A DNA stretch of 64,000 bases from Polaribacter sp. Hel1_33_78. Lineage in GTDB: Bacteria > Bacteroidota > Bacteroidia > Flavobacteriales > Flavobacteriaceae. The position numbers and the translations under genes are program-made. The stretch lies in NCBI RefSeq assembly GCF_900106075.1, contig NZ_LT629794.1, positions 248,001-312,000 on the forward strand, read 5' to 3'. The notes under the pieces are model-generated. The model worked only from the letters and a program-made list of their open reading frames with translations, had not been told where the DNA came from and ran no database searches. Shown piece after piece: positions 17,923 through 27,584 of the stretch; the stretch's first letter is position 1, and every line of letters begins with the position of its first letter.

Positions 17923-19683
17923 TTACAACTGCTTATCTAATTGGACGATTACTAGTTTTGCTCTTTCAAATTCTTGCTTCATTTCTGTATTAGTTATTGG
18001 AGAGTAACGTGCAAAGTCCGAATGTTCTAAAACTGCTATAAATTCTTTAGTAGTATCCTTATCAACATTTCTTTGTTGTAAAATTTGAGCTATTTTTTCT
18101 TTGCTAATATCAGCGATTTCAATTCCTAACTTTGCCTTTAAATAATTATGCAAAGCACGTTCTAAAGATTCGTAAAAAGCTTCTTTTTCACCCAACTGTT
18201 TATGTGCTTCAGATAAATATTTTTTAGCTAATCTTTCTGCTCTTCTTTGTTTTCTGCCAATTACATCTCGGTTACGTTTTTCATTGTTTTTAGCAATAAC
18301 AATACCTATTGGAATACTTATTAAAGGGAGTAATAAGAATAAATAGAATACATTCGATTTGAAAAAATCTGTACGATCTTTAGTCATAAACTCACTTTTT
18401 GTTTGAATGTATCTAAAGTTTTTTCCGGTAGAAATTACGGTCTTTTTTTGTATTAAAGAGTTGTTGTTAGTCACCAATTCTTTGCCTTCTAATACATCAA
18501 CAAATAAGTCTTCAGTAGCAATTGTTTGGTATTTTTTTTCGTTAGGATTAAAATATGAAAAAGCAATATTTGGTATTTTGTACTTTCCTTTATATTGAGG
18601 CACTACAGTGTAAGTGTCAGTTACTGATCCGGTAATTCCATCAGCAGCAACTCTAACTCTTTCTTTTCTTTCTGGTTGATATTTTTCTAATTCAGCAGGA
18701 GTTTCTACAGTTGGTAATTCAAATAATTTTAAATTTCCTTTACCAGAGACCGTTAGTTTAATTTGAGAAGATTCATTTGCTTTTAAAGCATTTTTACTCA
18801 ACGAAACATCAAACTTAAACTTTCCAACAGCACCTGTGAAGTTTTCTGGTTTATTTTCTAAAGGAAGACTTTTAGGTCTAATAATTTTTTTGGTAGAAGC
18901 GAATTCTTTTTTGAGGTTTTTTGTAATCACATTTCCAAAAAAGTCTACTCTTCCTGTTGGTACACCAATGACAATATCCATTTTCATAGGATCAATGGTA
19001 AGTTTTCCAGTTTTTGTAGGAATTAATAGCGCTTTTTGCAGTACAATATATCTGTAGTTTTCACCATTGTATTTTCCCATTTTTACAGGGAAACCATTTA
19101 TTTTAATTTCTTGATTCCAAAAGCCATTATATTGCGGAGCTTCTGTTACAGAAGTATCGAAAACACTCACGTTTTCGCTAACATACAACCTATATTCCAC
19201 ATAAATTCCTTCTCCAACAAAAGGTCTAGATTTAGAGGTTTCTGCAACTAAATGTATGTTTTGTTGTGCTATGTAATTTGGGTCATTAGGATTGTCAGGT
19301 ATTTCCACTGGATTCAAAACAACGATTTTCATCATTTTCGAATTCAAAGTTTTTCCTCTGTATTTAATGTTTGCAGGACTTATAATAAGCTCACCTCTTC
19401 TCTTTGGTTTTAGTATATAAGAGTATGATTGAGAAAAACTAACCTTTCCATTTATCCAAGATTGACTTACAGATTGACTTGGTCCTTGAATGACTCTAAA
19501 GTCTTTAAAGTCTGGAGGCGTAAAATTATCTGCACCTTGCTTGTTAACAGAAAATTCTATTCGTAAACGTTGGTTTAAACCTAGTTTATTTTTACTCACT
19601 TTCACTTTTAATTCTGCCTCTTGTGCTAGAATTGAAAGTGATAATAAGCTTATAAATATTGATATGTAAAATTTCATCTTCAT
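17923..19683 (-). CDS. batD: BatD-like protein (oxygen tolerance domain)
   Basis: A 586-residue exported protein with signal peptide MKMKFYISIFISLLSLSILAQ. It is followed by a series of beta-sandwich BatD repeats (for example LKVKVSKNKLGLNQRLRIEFSVN), one transmembrane segment near residue 443 (FYLFLLLPLISIPIGIVIA), and a charged cytoplasmic tail. It is likely a periplasmic scaffold working with the VWA proteins BatA and BatB. It is cotranscribed with batC (15 bases upstream) and batE (1 base downstream). Confidence 0.88.
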   Translation of the reverse strand: MKMKFYISIFISLLSLSILAQEAELKVKVSKNKLGLNQRLRIEFSVNKQGADNFTPPDFKDFRVIQGPSQSVSQSWINGKVSFSQSYSYILKPKRRGELIISPANIKYRGKTLNSKMMKIVVLNPVEIPDNPNDPNYIAQQNIHLVAETSKSRPFVGEGIYVEYRLYVSENVSVFDTSVTEAPQYNGFWNQEIKINGFPVKMGKYNGENYRYIVLQKALLIPTKTGKLTIDPMKMDIVIGVPTGRVDFFGNVITKNLKKEFASTKKIIRPKSLPLENKPENFTGAVGKFKFDVSLSKNALKANESSQIKLTVSGKGNLKLFELPTVETPAELEKYQPERKERVRVAADGITGSVTDTYTVVPQYKGKYKIPNIAFSYFNPNEKKYQTIATEDLFVDVLEGKELVTNNNSLIQKKTVISTGKNFRYIQTKSEFMTKDRTDFFKSNVFYLFLLLPLISIPIGIVIAKNNEKRNRDVIGRKQRRAERLAKKYLSEAHKQLGEKEAFYESLERALHNYLKAKLGIEIADISKEKIAQILQQRNVDKDTTKEFIAVLEHSDFARYSPITNTEMKQEFERAKLVIVQLDKQL

Positions 19684-19698
19684 CTTAAAGCAACAAAC

Positions 19699-20526
19699 TT
19701 ACCAATCTTTTTCCTGTTTTACTTTTTTACCTTTTGCTTTTTTAGCATTCATTTTCTTTTGGGTCTTTTTTTCCTCATTATTTAAGCTTTCTAATAGCTG
19801 CTTAATTTGTTGAGGAGACATTTTTCCTTGTTGAGGTTTGGGTTTCTCTTTCTGTTCTTTTTTATCGTCCTTTTTAGAATCTTGTTTTTTATCTTTCTTC
19901 TTATCTCCTTTTTCGTCTTTATCTTTGTCGTCATCATCACCCTCTTTTTTCTCTTTGTCATCATCACCTTCCTTCTTATCTTTATCCTTGTTTTTTTCGT
20001 CTTTATCTTTTTTATCTTTGTCTTTATTGTCTTTATTGTCTTTATTGTCTTTATTTTGTTGTTTTTCTTTTTCAAGGAATTCTTGAGCAACCGCTAAATT
20101 ATAACGAGTTTCATCATCATTAGGATTATTTCGTAAGGAGTTTTTATAAGCATCTACAGCACCTTGATAGTTTTTAGTTTCCATCATAGAATTACCTAAA
20201 TTATGGTAAGCTTCTGCTTTCGTATATTTATCTGAAGCAGTTTTTGCACTCAATTCATATTGAGGTGTAGCTTCTTTAAAGTTCTTGTTTTCATATAAAG
20301 CATTACCTAAATTATAACTTGCTTTATCATAATAGGAGCTTTTGTCTAGAGCCTTTCTGTAAGCAACAGACGCCTCTGTGTATTGTTTTTTTTGATATAA
20401 TTCGTTGCCTTGTCTTACCATTTTTCTAGCTTTACGTTGCAAAGCAATAGAATCTTTTTGTGCAAGAATTGTTGTTGATGAAAACAGCATCAAAAATAAA
20501 ATAAGGATATTTTGTAAAAGGTTCAT
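19699..20526 (-). CDS. batC: BatC-like TPR protein with long charged tail
   Basis: A 275-residue protein with a signal peptide ending in STTILAQ and three to four TPRs (residues about 30-160; ASYNLGNALYENKNF, AEAYHNLGNSMMETKNY, NPNDDETRYNLAVAQ). Residues about 168-245 are almost entirely Lys, Asp, Glu, Asn and Gln. Part of this tail is encoded by a 9-base tandem repeat at 20021-20056. The tail is probably disordered. It overlaps nothing and starts three bases after batB ends. Confidence 0.87.
   Translation of the reverse strand: MNLLQNILILFLMLFSSTTILAQKDSIALQRKARKMVRQGNELYQKKQYTEASVAYRKALDKSSYYDKASYNLGNALYENKNFKEATPQYELSAKTASDKYTKAEAYHNLGNSMMETKNYQGAVDAYKNSLRNNPNDDETRYNLAVAQEFLEKEKQQNKDNKDNKDNKDKDKKDKDEKNKDKDKKEGDDDKEKKEGDDDDKDKDEKGDKKKDKKQDSKKDDKKEQKEKPKPQQGKMSPQQIKQLLESLNNEEKKTQKKMNAKKAKGKKVKQEKDW
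20021..20056. repeat. 9-bp minisatellite inside batC
   Basis: The unit TCTTTATTG is repeated about four times head to tail (the last copy ends TTT), encoding an Asn-Lys-Asp tripeptide repeat on the minus strand. The unit is a multiple of three, so copy-number changes keep the frame. Confidence 0.85.
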
Positions 20527-20529
20527 TTT

Positions 20530-21576
20530 TTATTTTTTTGTTTTTTCTTCATTAAATAAATCTACCTTTTTTAACCATTTTGTTTTCTTTTCTAACAAGA
20601 AACCATCTAAGAGTAAAAATAAAATTCCTATCGCTAAAAACCATTGAAATTGATCTTTGTAATCAGAAAATTGCTTCGTTTCAAATTCGCTTTTTTGGGC
20701 ATTTGCAATAATGTCTGAAATCTGTTTTACAGGATTTTCAGTTACATTACCATCTATATATTCTCCGTCAGAGGCATCTGCAATTCCGTTTAAAACATCG
20801 GGCATACGTTTGGTAATAACTGTTTCTCCTTTGTTATCTTTTTTATAACCAATCATAGCTCCATTTAAACGTATAGGAATTGGTCCGCCTTTTTCTGTAC
20901 CAACACCAATAGTGTAAATCTTTACGCCATCATTAGCCAAATTAAGAGCTACTTGTTTGGTTTCTTCTTGGTGGTCTTCTCCATCAGAAATAATGACTAA
21001 AAACCTGTTGGTTTGCTCGTCATTATTATAATAAGTTTTTGCTAATTCTAAAGCTTCATTAATTGCTGTGCCTTGACTAGAAACCATATCGGGATTGGCA
21101 TTTTGCAAAAACATATTTGCTGCTGCATGATCTGTTGTTATGGGTAAAAGAGGATACGAGTTACCCGCGTAAATGATAATACCAACTCGATCACTTCCTA
21201 ATTTATCTATAATTTTTGCAATGATTTGTTTTGCTTTTTCTAGCCTAGTAGGGGCAATATCTTCTGCCAGCATACTTCTAGAAACATCTAGAGCGAAAAC
21301 GACATCTACTCCTTCTCTTTTTACCGTTTTCAGTTTAGAGCCCATTTTAGGGTTTACTAAAGAAATCACTAAAAAGGCAATTCCTAATAACAACATTATT
21401 AGTTTTAGTATTGATTTAAATGTTGATGAGTTCGGAGCTAATTTTTTCAGTAAATCAGGATTTGAGAATTTACGCTGCATTCTTTTTTTCCACCATAAAA
21501 CCAATAGAAAAACAACAATCATTACAGGAATAATTGCTAATAAATAAAAATAAATTGGTTCTTCTAATTTGTACAT
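20530..21576 (-). CDS. batB: BatB-like VWA domain membrane protein
   Basis: A 348-residue inner-membrane protein: two N-terminal membrane segments (about 8-28 and 59-78), a von Willebrand A domain (about 88-290) and a C-terminal membrane segment (FQWFLAIGILFLLLDGFLL). The MIDAS metal site is intact: DVSRS (DxSxS), then the Thr in GTAIN and the Asp in SDGEDH. It pairs with BatA, whose stop is two bases upstream. The role in the Bat complex is periplasmic metal-dependent protein contact. Confidence 0.9.
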   Translation of the reverse strand: MYKLEEPIYFYLLAIIPVMIVVFLLVLWWKKRMQRKFSNPDLLKKLAPNSSTFKSILKLIMLLLGIAFLVISLVNPKMGSKLKTVKREGVDVVFALDVSRSMLAEDIAPTRLEKAKQIIAKIIDKLGSDRVGIIIYAGNSYPLLPITTDHAAANMFLQNANPDMVSSQGTAINEALELAKTYYNNDEQTNRFLVIISDGEDHQEETKQVALNLANDGVKIYTIGVGTEKGGPIPIRLNGAMIGYKKDNKGETVITKRMPDVLNGIADASDGEYIDGNVTENPVKQISDIIANAQKSEFETKQFSDYKDQFQWFLAIGILFLLLDGFLLEKKTKWLKKVDLFNEEKTKK

Positions 21577-21578
21577 TT

Positions 21579-22589
21579 TTATATAAAACTCTTAAATAAT
21601 GTATTTCTTAATAAGAATTCTAGTAGTAATAGACCAAGAGCTAATAGTACTAAAGACCTGTACATTTCTTGATAATTGTAATACTTGAATTCTTCTATTT
21701 TTGTTTTTTCGAGTTTGTCAATTTCATTATAAATTTCTTTTAATGATGTATTGTTTGTTGCTCTAAAATATTTTCCTTTTGTTTCTGATGCAATTTCTTT
21801 TAGCAAATCTTCATCAATTTCTACTTGTTGTTTTCTAAAATTTAATTGACCAGTTCTTGGGTCTTTACTCCAAGGAAAATCCGCCATTCCATTGGTTCCT
21901 ATTCCTATTGTATAGACTTTAATACCCAATTCTTTAGCTAGTTCTGTTGCCGTTCTTGGGTCTATGTTTCCTGAGTTGTTTACTCCATCCGTTAGTAAAA
22001 TAATAACCTTACTTTTTGCTTTACTTTCTTTAAGCCTATTAACCCCAGAGCCTAACCCCATTCCTATTGCGGTCCCACCTTCTAATTGCCCCCATTTTAA
22101 TTCAGAAATGGTTCGTTTTACAATCGCTTTGTCACTTGTAATAGGCGTTTGGGTAAAACTTTCGCCTGCATACACTACAATTCCAATTCTGTCATTGGGT
22201 CTTCTATCAACAAAATTTACAGCTACTTTTTTTAAAGCTTCTAATCTATTCGGTTTTAAATCTCTAGCCAGCATACTTGCAGAAACATCAATGGCCATTA
22301 CAATGTCGATACCTCTATTTGTTTTTGTTTTTTTGCTTACAGAAACGTTTCTTGGTCTTGCCAATGCGACAACTATTGCTGCCAAAGCCAATAATCGTAA
22401 AACATATAAAATAGGTTTTAATTTTGATAAGATGGATGCTTTTACTTTAAACCCTTTAACACTTGGCATGGTTAAAATTGCAGTATCTTTTTTGCGCATA
22501 AAAAAATACCAAATTGCCAATAATATAACTAAAATTAGCAGCCACAAAAATTCTGGATTTAAAAACTCAAAATTATTCCAATTCATCAT
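21579..22589 (-). CDS. batA: BatA-like VWA domain membrane protein
   Basis: A 336-residue paralogue of BatB. An N-terminal segment (FLWLLILVILLAIWYFFM) and a second one near residue 60 precede a VWA domain with MIDAS residues DVSAS, the Thr in GGTAIG, and TDGVNNSG. A final membrane segment closes the protein (LVLLALGLLLLEFLL). The gene overlaps the end of the upstream membrane-protein gene by 17 bases, which suggests translational coupling within the operon. Confidence 0.9.
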   Translation of the reverse strand: MMNWNNFEFLNPEFLWLLILVILLAIWYFFMRKKDTAILTMPSVKGFKVKASILSKLKPILYVLRLLALAAIVVALARPRNVSVSKKTKTNRGIDIVMAIDVSASMLARDLKPNRLEALKKVAVNFVDRRPNDRIGIVVYAGESFTQTPITSDKAIVKRTISELKWGQLEGGTAIGMGLGSGVNRLKESKAKSKVIILLTDGVNNSGNIDPRTATELAKELGIKVYTIGIGTNGMADFPWSKDPRTGQLNFRKQQVEIDEDLLKEIASETKGKYFRATNNTSLKEIYNEIDKLEKTKIEEFKYYNYQEMYRSLVLLALGLLLLEFLLRNTLFKSFI

Positions 22590-23487
22590 CTTCTATAATT
22601 GGTTTAGGTTTTAAATTATCAATTACTAATTTTGCATCTTTTCTATCTTCTTCAATTTCTATCGCTAAAGGTTTCGATTTTGCAAACTTTACTAAATCTG
22701 CTTCTTGCAATAATGCTTTAAGTTTGTCAATGGTTTCTTTGGATGTCGATATCGTTTCAGCCTCATTAAAATCTTTTAGTGTCTCTATAATTTCATCTGT
22801 AGTTTTCTCTAATGCAGGTACTTTCAATTCGCGCTCAATATAACCTCTTACAATCTCTGTTAACTCACTATAATATTCTTTAACTTTATTATTTTGCCAA
22901 AGTAGTTTTTCATCTAACTCATTTAGCTTATAAATAGCTTCATCATAAGGAGGTAAAGCTCTAAAAGTTGGTTCTTCTATTTCCATCTTTCGCTTTCTTA
23001 TCACAAACCAATAAATCCAGAAACCTATAATTACTAATGCCGCTAAAAGAATATATACATAGATTTTAAAATCATCAAAAGTATATGGTTCTGCTTTAAT
23101 TGCTTTGATAGGAAATTTCTTAATTTTAGTGGTGTCTATTGCTACTGTAGCGACATTTACTAGTAATGAATCTGTTAAATAGGCTTGATTTTTAACAAAA
23201 ACTTGTTGCTGAGGAATATAGTACGCTCCGCTGTCAAAACCGGTTATAATATATTTTTGAACTAGCATATTGCCTAGAGTATCTATCATAGCTGAATCGA
23301 TAACTTCTAATCCTTTTAATTCCAGCTTGGGTAGAATTACATTCTCAATTTCATTGACAGAAATCTTTAAATTGAATTGCTCACCTATTCTAATTTGTGA
23401 AGTTTCAATTTGGGCCTTTACCATCGGATTTTGACCAAAAGCAATTATTGAAATTAATAGAAAAATATGTAAAATGTATTTTTTCAT
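22573..23487 (-). CDS. Bat-operon membrane protein (BatD-like/DUF4381-like), function unknown
   Basis: A 304-residue protein with a signal peptide (MKKYILHIFLLISIIAFG). A beta-rich periplasmic region resembles a single BatD repeat (AQIETSQIRIGEQFNLKISVNEI). A membrane segment near 150-170 (YVYILLAALVIIGFWIYWFV) leads to a cytoplasmic helical domain with PPYDEAIYKLNELDEK. Similar proteins recur at this place between the DUF58 and BatA genes in Bacteroidetes. No activity is known. Confidence 0.75.
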   Translation of the reverse strand: MKKYILHIFLLISIIAFGQNPMVKAQIETSQIRIGEQFNLKISVNEIENVILPKLELKGLEVIDSAMIDTLGNMLVQKYIITGFDSGAYYIPQQQVFVKNQAYLTDSLLVNVATVAIDTTKIKKFPIKAIKAEPYTFDDFKIYVYILLAALVIIGFWIYWFVIRKRKMEIEEPTFRALPPYDEAIYKLNELDEKLLWQNNKVKEYYSELTEIVRGYIERELKVPALEKTTDEIIETLKDFNEAETISTSKETIDKLKALLQEADLVKFAKSKPLAIEIEEDRKDAKLVIDNLKPKPIIEDDELE

Positions 23488-23493
23488 TCCTGC

Positions 23494-24363
23494 TTATCTT
23501 CCTTTGTGTTTAAAATATCCTAATAACTTTTTCACGTAACCTTCATCAACTCTCGTATTGATAGTTCCTGCACCACTTCTTTTAAACGTACTTATATAAT
23601 AATCAGTTAATCGTAATGCATTTGCTTTATAGTTTCTTCGAGTAGTTTTTGACGAGGTGTTTACTAGTTGAATAGCACCTGATTCAGCATCTATCATTGG
23701 CACCATTCCTAAATTCGGAATTTCTTCATCATGTTTATCATATACTCTAATGCCTGTTAAATCGTGTTTTTTTCCTGCAATTTTTAAAGTTTTTTCATAA
23801 TCATCATCCATAAAATCTGATAACATAAAAACTATGGCTCTTTTTTTCATCACACTTGATAAAAATTTTAAAGCTACAGAAATATCAGTCTTTTTGCTTT
23901 TTGGCTTAAACTCTATTAATTCTCTAATAATTCTTAAAACGTGACTTTTTCCCTTTTTTGGAGGAATGAATAGTTCGATATCATCAGAAAAAAGAATTAA
24001 TCCTACTTTGTCATTATTTTGAGTAGCAGAAAAAGCTAGGGTTGCAGCAATTTCTGTAACGGTATCTTTTTTAAATTGTGTAGCGGTTCCAAATGATTCC
24101 GAACCAGAAACATCAACCATTAACATCATAGTTAGTTCCCGTTCTTCTTCAAAAACCTTTATAAAAGGTTCGTTGTAACGCGCAGTCACATTCCAATCAA
24201 TGGCTCTAACATCATCACCAAATTGGTATTGTCTTACTTCAGAAAAAGTCATACCACGCCCTTTGAAGGATGAATGGTATTCACCGCCAAAAATATGATC
24301 AGACAATCGTCTTGTCTTAATCTCAATTTTTCGAACTTTTTTAAGGATTTCCTTTGTTTCCAT
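23494..24363 (-). CDS. DUF58 domain protein (VWA-like)
   Basis: A 289-residue cytoplasmic protein with the DUF58 signature region FKGRGMTFSEVRQYQFGDDVRAIDW followed by a VWA-like fold with DVSGS. Such proteins accompany MoxR ATPases and are thought to be their adaptors or substrates. It lies 92 bases after moxR and 7 bases before the next Bat-operon gene. Confidence 0.88.
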   Translation of the reverse strand: METKEILKKVRKIEIKTRRLSDHIFGGEYHSSFKGRGMTFSEVRQYQFGDDVRAIDWNVTARYNEPFIKVFEEERELTMMLMVDVSGSESFGTATQFKKDTVTEIAATLAFSATQNNDKVGLILFSDDIELFIPPKKGKSHVLRIIRELIEFKPKSKKTDISVALKFLSSVMKKRAIVFMLSDFMDDDYEKTLKIAGKKHDLTGIRVYDKHDEEIPNLGMVPMIDAESGAIQLVNTSSKTTRRNYKANALRLTDYYISTFKRSGAGTINTRVDEGYVKKLLGYFKHKGR

Positions 24364-24378
24364 GTTTTAAGTATGCAA

Positions 24379-24448
24379 TTTTCAGTTACTATTTAAAAAA
24401 AATCAGATTTAAGCAAGCTATTACTTCCTAATACTGATTTACTGAAAA
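24379..24448 (-). other. Nested inverted repeats between moxR and the DUF58 gene
   Basis: TTTTCAGT (24379-24386) pairs with ACTGAAAA (24441-24448), and AAATCAG (24400-24406) pairs with CTGATTT (24434-24440) inside it. The transcript of this operon gap could form a long interrupted hairpin, perhaps a processing or attenuation site. Confidence 0.35.
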
Positions 24449-24454
24449 CTCCTT

Positions 24455-25444
24455 TTATGGCACTTCTACTTCATTAATAATTGAGTTGATAATGTCAACA
24501 GAAGTTACATTTTCTGCCTCCGCTTCATATGTAATACCAATTCTGTGACGTAAAACATCAAAAACTACGGCCCTTACATCTTCAGGAATTACATAACCTC
24601 TTCTTTTAATAAAAGCATAACATTTAGCTGCTTTTGCTAAATTGATACTTCCACGGGGTGAAGCACCAAAACTAATTAAATCTTTTAATTGCGGTAAGTT
24701 GTATTTTTCTGGATAACGAGTTGCAAAAATGATATCAAGAATATATTTCTCAATTTTTTCATCCATGTAAACTTCATTAGCAACTTCTCTTGCTTTTAAA
24801 ATTTGTTCTACAGAAACTACAGGGTTAACTTTTGAGAAACCACCAGATAAATTCTGGCGCATAATAATTTGCTCATCCTGTAATTTTGGGTAATCTATAA
24901 CTACTTTTAACATGAACCTATCTACTTGCGCTTCAGGTAAAGGATAAGTTCCTTCTTGTTCCACGGGGTTTTGAGTTGCCATAACTAAAAAAGGTTCGTC
25001 TAAGTTAAAAGTAGTGTCACCAATAGTAATTTGACGCTCTTGCATTGCTTCTAGTAAAGCAGATTGCACTTTGGCAGGTGCTCTGTTAATTTCATCGGCT
25101 AACACAAAATTTGCAAAAATTGGTCCTTTTTTTATCATGAAATCATTCTCTTTCATGTTATAAATCATCGTTCCAACAACATCTGCAGGTAACAAATCTG
25201 GTGTAAATTGAACTCTACTAAAACTTGCCTGAACTGCCTTAGATAAAGTATTAATTGCTAATGTTTTTGCCAATCCAGGAACTCCTTCTAGTAAAATATG
25301 ACCATTTCCAATTAATCCAATTAACAAACTTTCTATCATTTGCTTTTGCCCAACAATTACCTTATTCATTTCTAAAGTAAGAATGTCTATAAAGGCACTT
25401 TCTCTTTCTATTTTCTCATTAATAGCTCTTACATCTACATCCAT
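24455..25444 (-). CDS. MoxR family AAA+ ATPase
   Basis: A 329-residue MoxR-type AAA+ ATPase. Walker A is GVPGLAKT, Walker B is in LADEINRAPAKVQSALLEAM, sensor 1 is ATQNPVEQEGTYPLPEAQ, and the arginine finger/sensor 2 region is near GASPRGSINLAKAAK. These enzymes remodel VWA-domain partners. It is the first gene of the Bat operon, which continues through DUF58, batA, batB, batC, batD and batE. Confidence 0.93.
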   Translation of the reverse strand: MDVDVRAINEKIERESAFIDILTLEMNKVIVGQKQMIESLLIGLIGNGHILLEGVPGLAKTLAINTLSKAVQASFSRVQFTPDLLPADVVGTMIYNMKENDFMIKKGPIFANFVLADEINRAPAKVQSALLEAMQERQITIGDTTFNLDEPFLVMATQNPVEQEGTYPLPEAQVDRFMLKVVIDYPKLQDEQIIMRQNLSGGFSKVNPVVSVEQILKAREVANEVYMDEKIEKYILDIIFATRYPEKYNLPQLKDLISFGASPRGSINLAKAAKCYAFIKRRGYVIPEDVRAVVFDVLRHRIGITYEAEAENVTSVDIINSIINEVEVP

Positions 25445-25480
25445 GATACTCTTATATTATCTGTTAAATTTTACGAAAAA

Positions 25481-25488
25481 CAAAGCTA
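25481..25488 (-). promoter_or_regulatory. Candidate -7 box for the moxR/Bat operon
   Basis: TAGCTTTG on the minus strand fits TAnnTTTG, 37 bases upstream of the moxR ATG at 25444. Confidence 0.4.
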
Positions 25489-25518
25489 CAATATTCAATA
25501 ATTTTTAATTGTTAAAAG

Positions 25519-26683
25519 TTGGTTAAAGATGTTTTTTTTGATTTTAATAGCAATACTTCTTATTTAACAATAATGGTTAATGACGATAATGCTTTAAGTG
25601 AAGTTGTTATTACTGGTACTCGTTCAAAACCAAGAACAGTTCTACAGTCCGCTGTTCCAATTGATAATATTGGGGTAAAAGCGATTGAAAGACAAAATAA
25701 CGGTGATATAGTACAAACATTAAAAGCTTTAATACCTTCATACACGTCTACACCACTTACTGGCGATGGATCAGCATTTGTTAAACCAACATCTTTAAGA
25801 GGTTTACCTCCAGATGAAGTACTAATACTTATGAACTCTAAAAGACGCCATAGATCTTCTTTGATAGCGCATTTTGGTGCAGCAATGAATGCAGGATCTC
25901 ATGCAGCAGATGTAGGTCATATTCCTAGTATTGCGTTAAAAAATATAGAGGTTTTGCGTGATGGTGCGGCCGCACAATATGGTTCAGATGCAATTGCAGG
26001 GGTTATGAACTTTATATTAAAAGATGCCTCAAGTGGAGCAGAAGTTCAAACACAAGTTGGTAAATGGTATGGAAGAAATTATGGAAGTGAAACTGATTAT
26101 AAAGTAAGAATGAATTTCGGTTTTCCATTAACTGAAAATGGATTTATTAACATAAGTACAGAATATGCTTTTAATCCAAAATTAGCTAGAGGTAATCAAC
26201 ATGCAGCAGCTCAAGCAGCTATAGATTCTGGGATTGAAGGGGTAGCAAATCCAGCTATGAATTGGGTTAGCATATAATTATAATCAGACAAAAGTTTTGT
26301 CCCAAAATCAGGTTAGTGGAGTGAATCCTGTTAACGAAAGTGGAATTTTTAACTTAGAGAATAATTTACCTAAAAATAGAGCTAGTTTATCTTTAGAACC
26401 TAATTTTGGCAAATTTGATGCTTCAGTTCGAGCTAATTATTTCGGAACTACTTTTGATGAAAGATCTCAAAGAGAAGAATTAGAAGCAAGAACTTTAATA
26501 GATTTAGACTTTAGCTATCAAGCTTCAGAAACTGTTCAATTAATTTTAGGAGCACTTAATGTTTTTGATACATATCCAAACGAAGTTGAAACTCGTGCAT
26601 CTCAAGGGATGCCTTTTCCAAGACGTACAACAATTGGTTATAGTGGAGGTCAGGTTTATTTTAAAGCAATTTATAAATTGTAA
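25519..26683 (+). pseudogene. Remnant of a TonB-dependent receptor
   Basis: Two pieces of one receptor remain. 25519-26277 encodes the TonB plug domain (LSEVVITGTRSKPRT, then SLRGLPPDEVLILMN and VLRDGAAAQYGSDAIAGVMNF) and the first barrel strands. 26297-26683, in another frame, encodes the last barrel strands, ending YFKAIYKL with the expected aromatic-rich C-terminus. The signal peptide and the usual N-terminal carboxypeptidase-like domain are missing; a TAA lies immediately before the frame. Most of the barrel is gone, about 400 residues against a full receptor. Reading on past the junction in the second frame gives YNYNQTKVLSQNQV, a normal barrel strand, so an internal deletion with frameshift is likely. 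Confidence 0.85.
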
Positions 26684-26789
26684 TTTCAATAATATTAAAT
26701 ATTATTATATTTAGTCCATTATTAATTTAGTGGCCTTTTTTAATTTTCGCTCTCAAGGTATCTTCTGATTTCTGGAATTAGTATATCGA

Positions 26790-27569
26790 TCAGTCTTTTT
26801 TCTTAGATTTATATTTAAGAAGGCTAAAAGTATTTTTATCAAACTGTCCATAGGTGAAATATTGAATCCAATCGCCTAAGTTTATATAGGTACTGTTTTC
26901 TTGTAGTTCTATTTCTAAAGGTAAATGTCTATGGCCAAAAACAAAATAATCATAGTGTTGTTGAGTGAGTTTTCTTTTACAGTATTGCACTAGCCATTCA
27001 TTTTCTTCGCCTAAAAATTTTGCATCTTCCTCTCCTGAAATCATCTTATTTTTAATAGACATATATTGCCCCAACTTTACACCTAAATCCGGATGCAACC
27101 ATCTAAAAAACCATTTAAACAAAGGAAATGTAAATACCTTTTTCATGCGTTTATACCCTTTGTCATGCGGTCCTAAACCATCTCCATGACCCATTAAGAT
27201 CTTTTTATTGTTAATGAGAAACTCTTGAGGACTATAAAATACAGGAATGTTTAATTCCGTTTCAAAGTAATCATGCATCCATAAATCATGATTACCAACA
27301 AAGAAATAAATAGGAATTCCAGAGTCTTTAATTTCTGCTAATTTTCCTAAAACTCTTACAAATCCCATAGGAACAACGGTTTTATATTCGAACCAAAAAT
27401 CGAACAAATCACCCAATAAAAAAATAGCTTCTGCATCTTTCTTAACTTCATCTAACCAAGCAACAAATTTTTTTTCTCTAGGAAAACTTGATGCTGCTGT
27501 TGGTGCTCCCAGATGTTGATCTGAAGCAAAATAGACTTTTTTATTTCCTGAAGTGGTTATTGTAATCAT
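26790..27569 (-). CDS. lpxH: UDP-2,3-diacylglucosamine diphosphatase (LpxH-like)
   Basis: A 259-residue calcineurin-like phosphoesterase. The metal-site motifs occur in order: SDQHLGAP, GDLFDFWFEY, GNHDLW, GHGDGLG and GHRHLP. GDLFDFWFEY and the length fit LpxH, which converts UDP-2,3-diacylglucosamine to lipid X in lipid A synthesis. The start is the ATG at 27569. It follows the S41 protease gene by 15 bases on the same strand. Confidence 0.85.
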   Translation of the reverse strand: MITITTSGNKKVYFASDQHLGAPTAASSFPREKKFVAWLDEVKKDAEAIFLLGDLFDFWFEYKTVVPMGFVRVLGKLAEIKDSGIPIYFFVGNHDLWMHDYFETELNIPVFYSPQEFLINNKKILMGHGDGLGPHDKGYKRMKKVFTFPLFKWFFRWLHPDLGVKLGQYMSIKNKMISGEEDAKFLGEENEWLVQYCKRKLTQQHYDYFVFGHRHLPLEIELQENSTYINLGDWIQYFTYGQFDKNTFSLLKYKSKKKD

Positions 27570-27584
27570 TGGTGCAAAGAAAAG

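Noticed and set aside
19791..20097. Several long frames on both strands opposite and within batC
   Set aside because: They are low-complexity Phe/Leu/Ser- or Lys/Ile/Thr-rich shadows of the charged batC repeat tail; the batC frame has signal peptide and TPRs.
21964..22614. A 216-codon plus-strand frame opposite batA
   Set aside because: It is antisense to a VWA gene with an intact MIDAS site; the hydrophobic composition is a by-product of the reverse frame.
26684..26789. Search for an insertion sequence next to the receptor remnant
   Set aside because: Only A/T-rich non-coding sequence without inverted ends was found.
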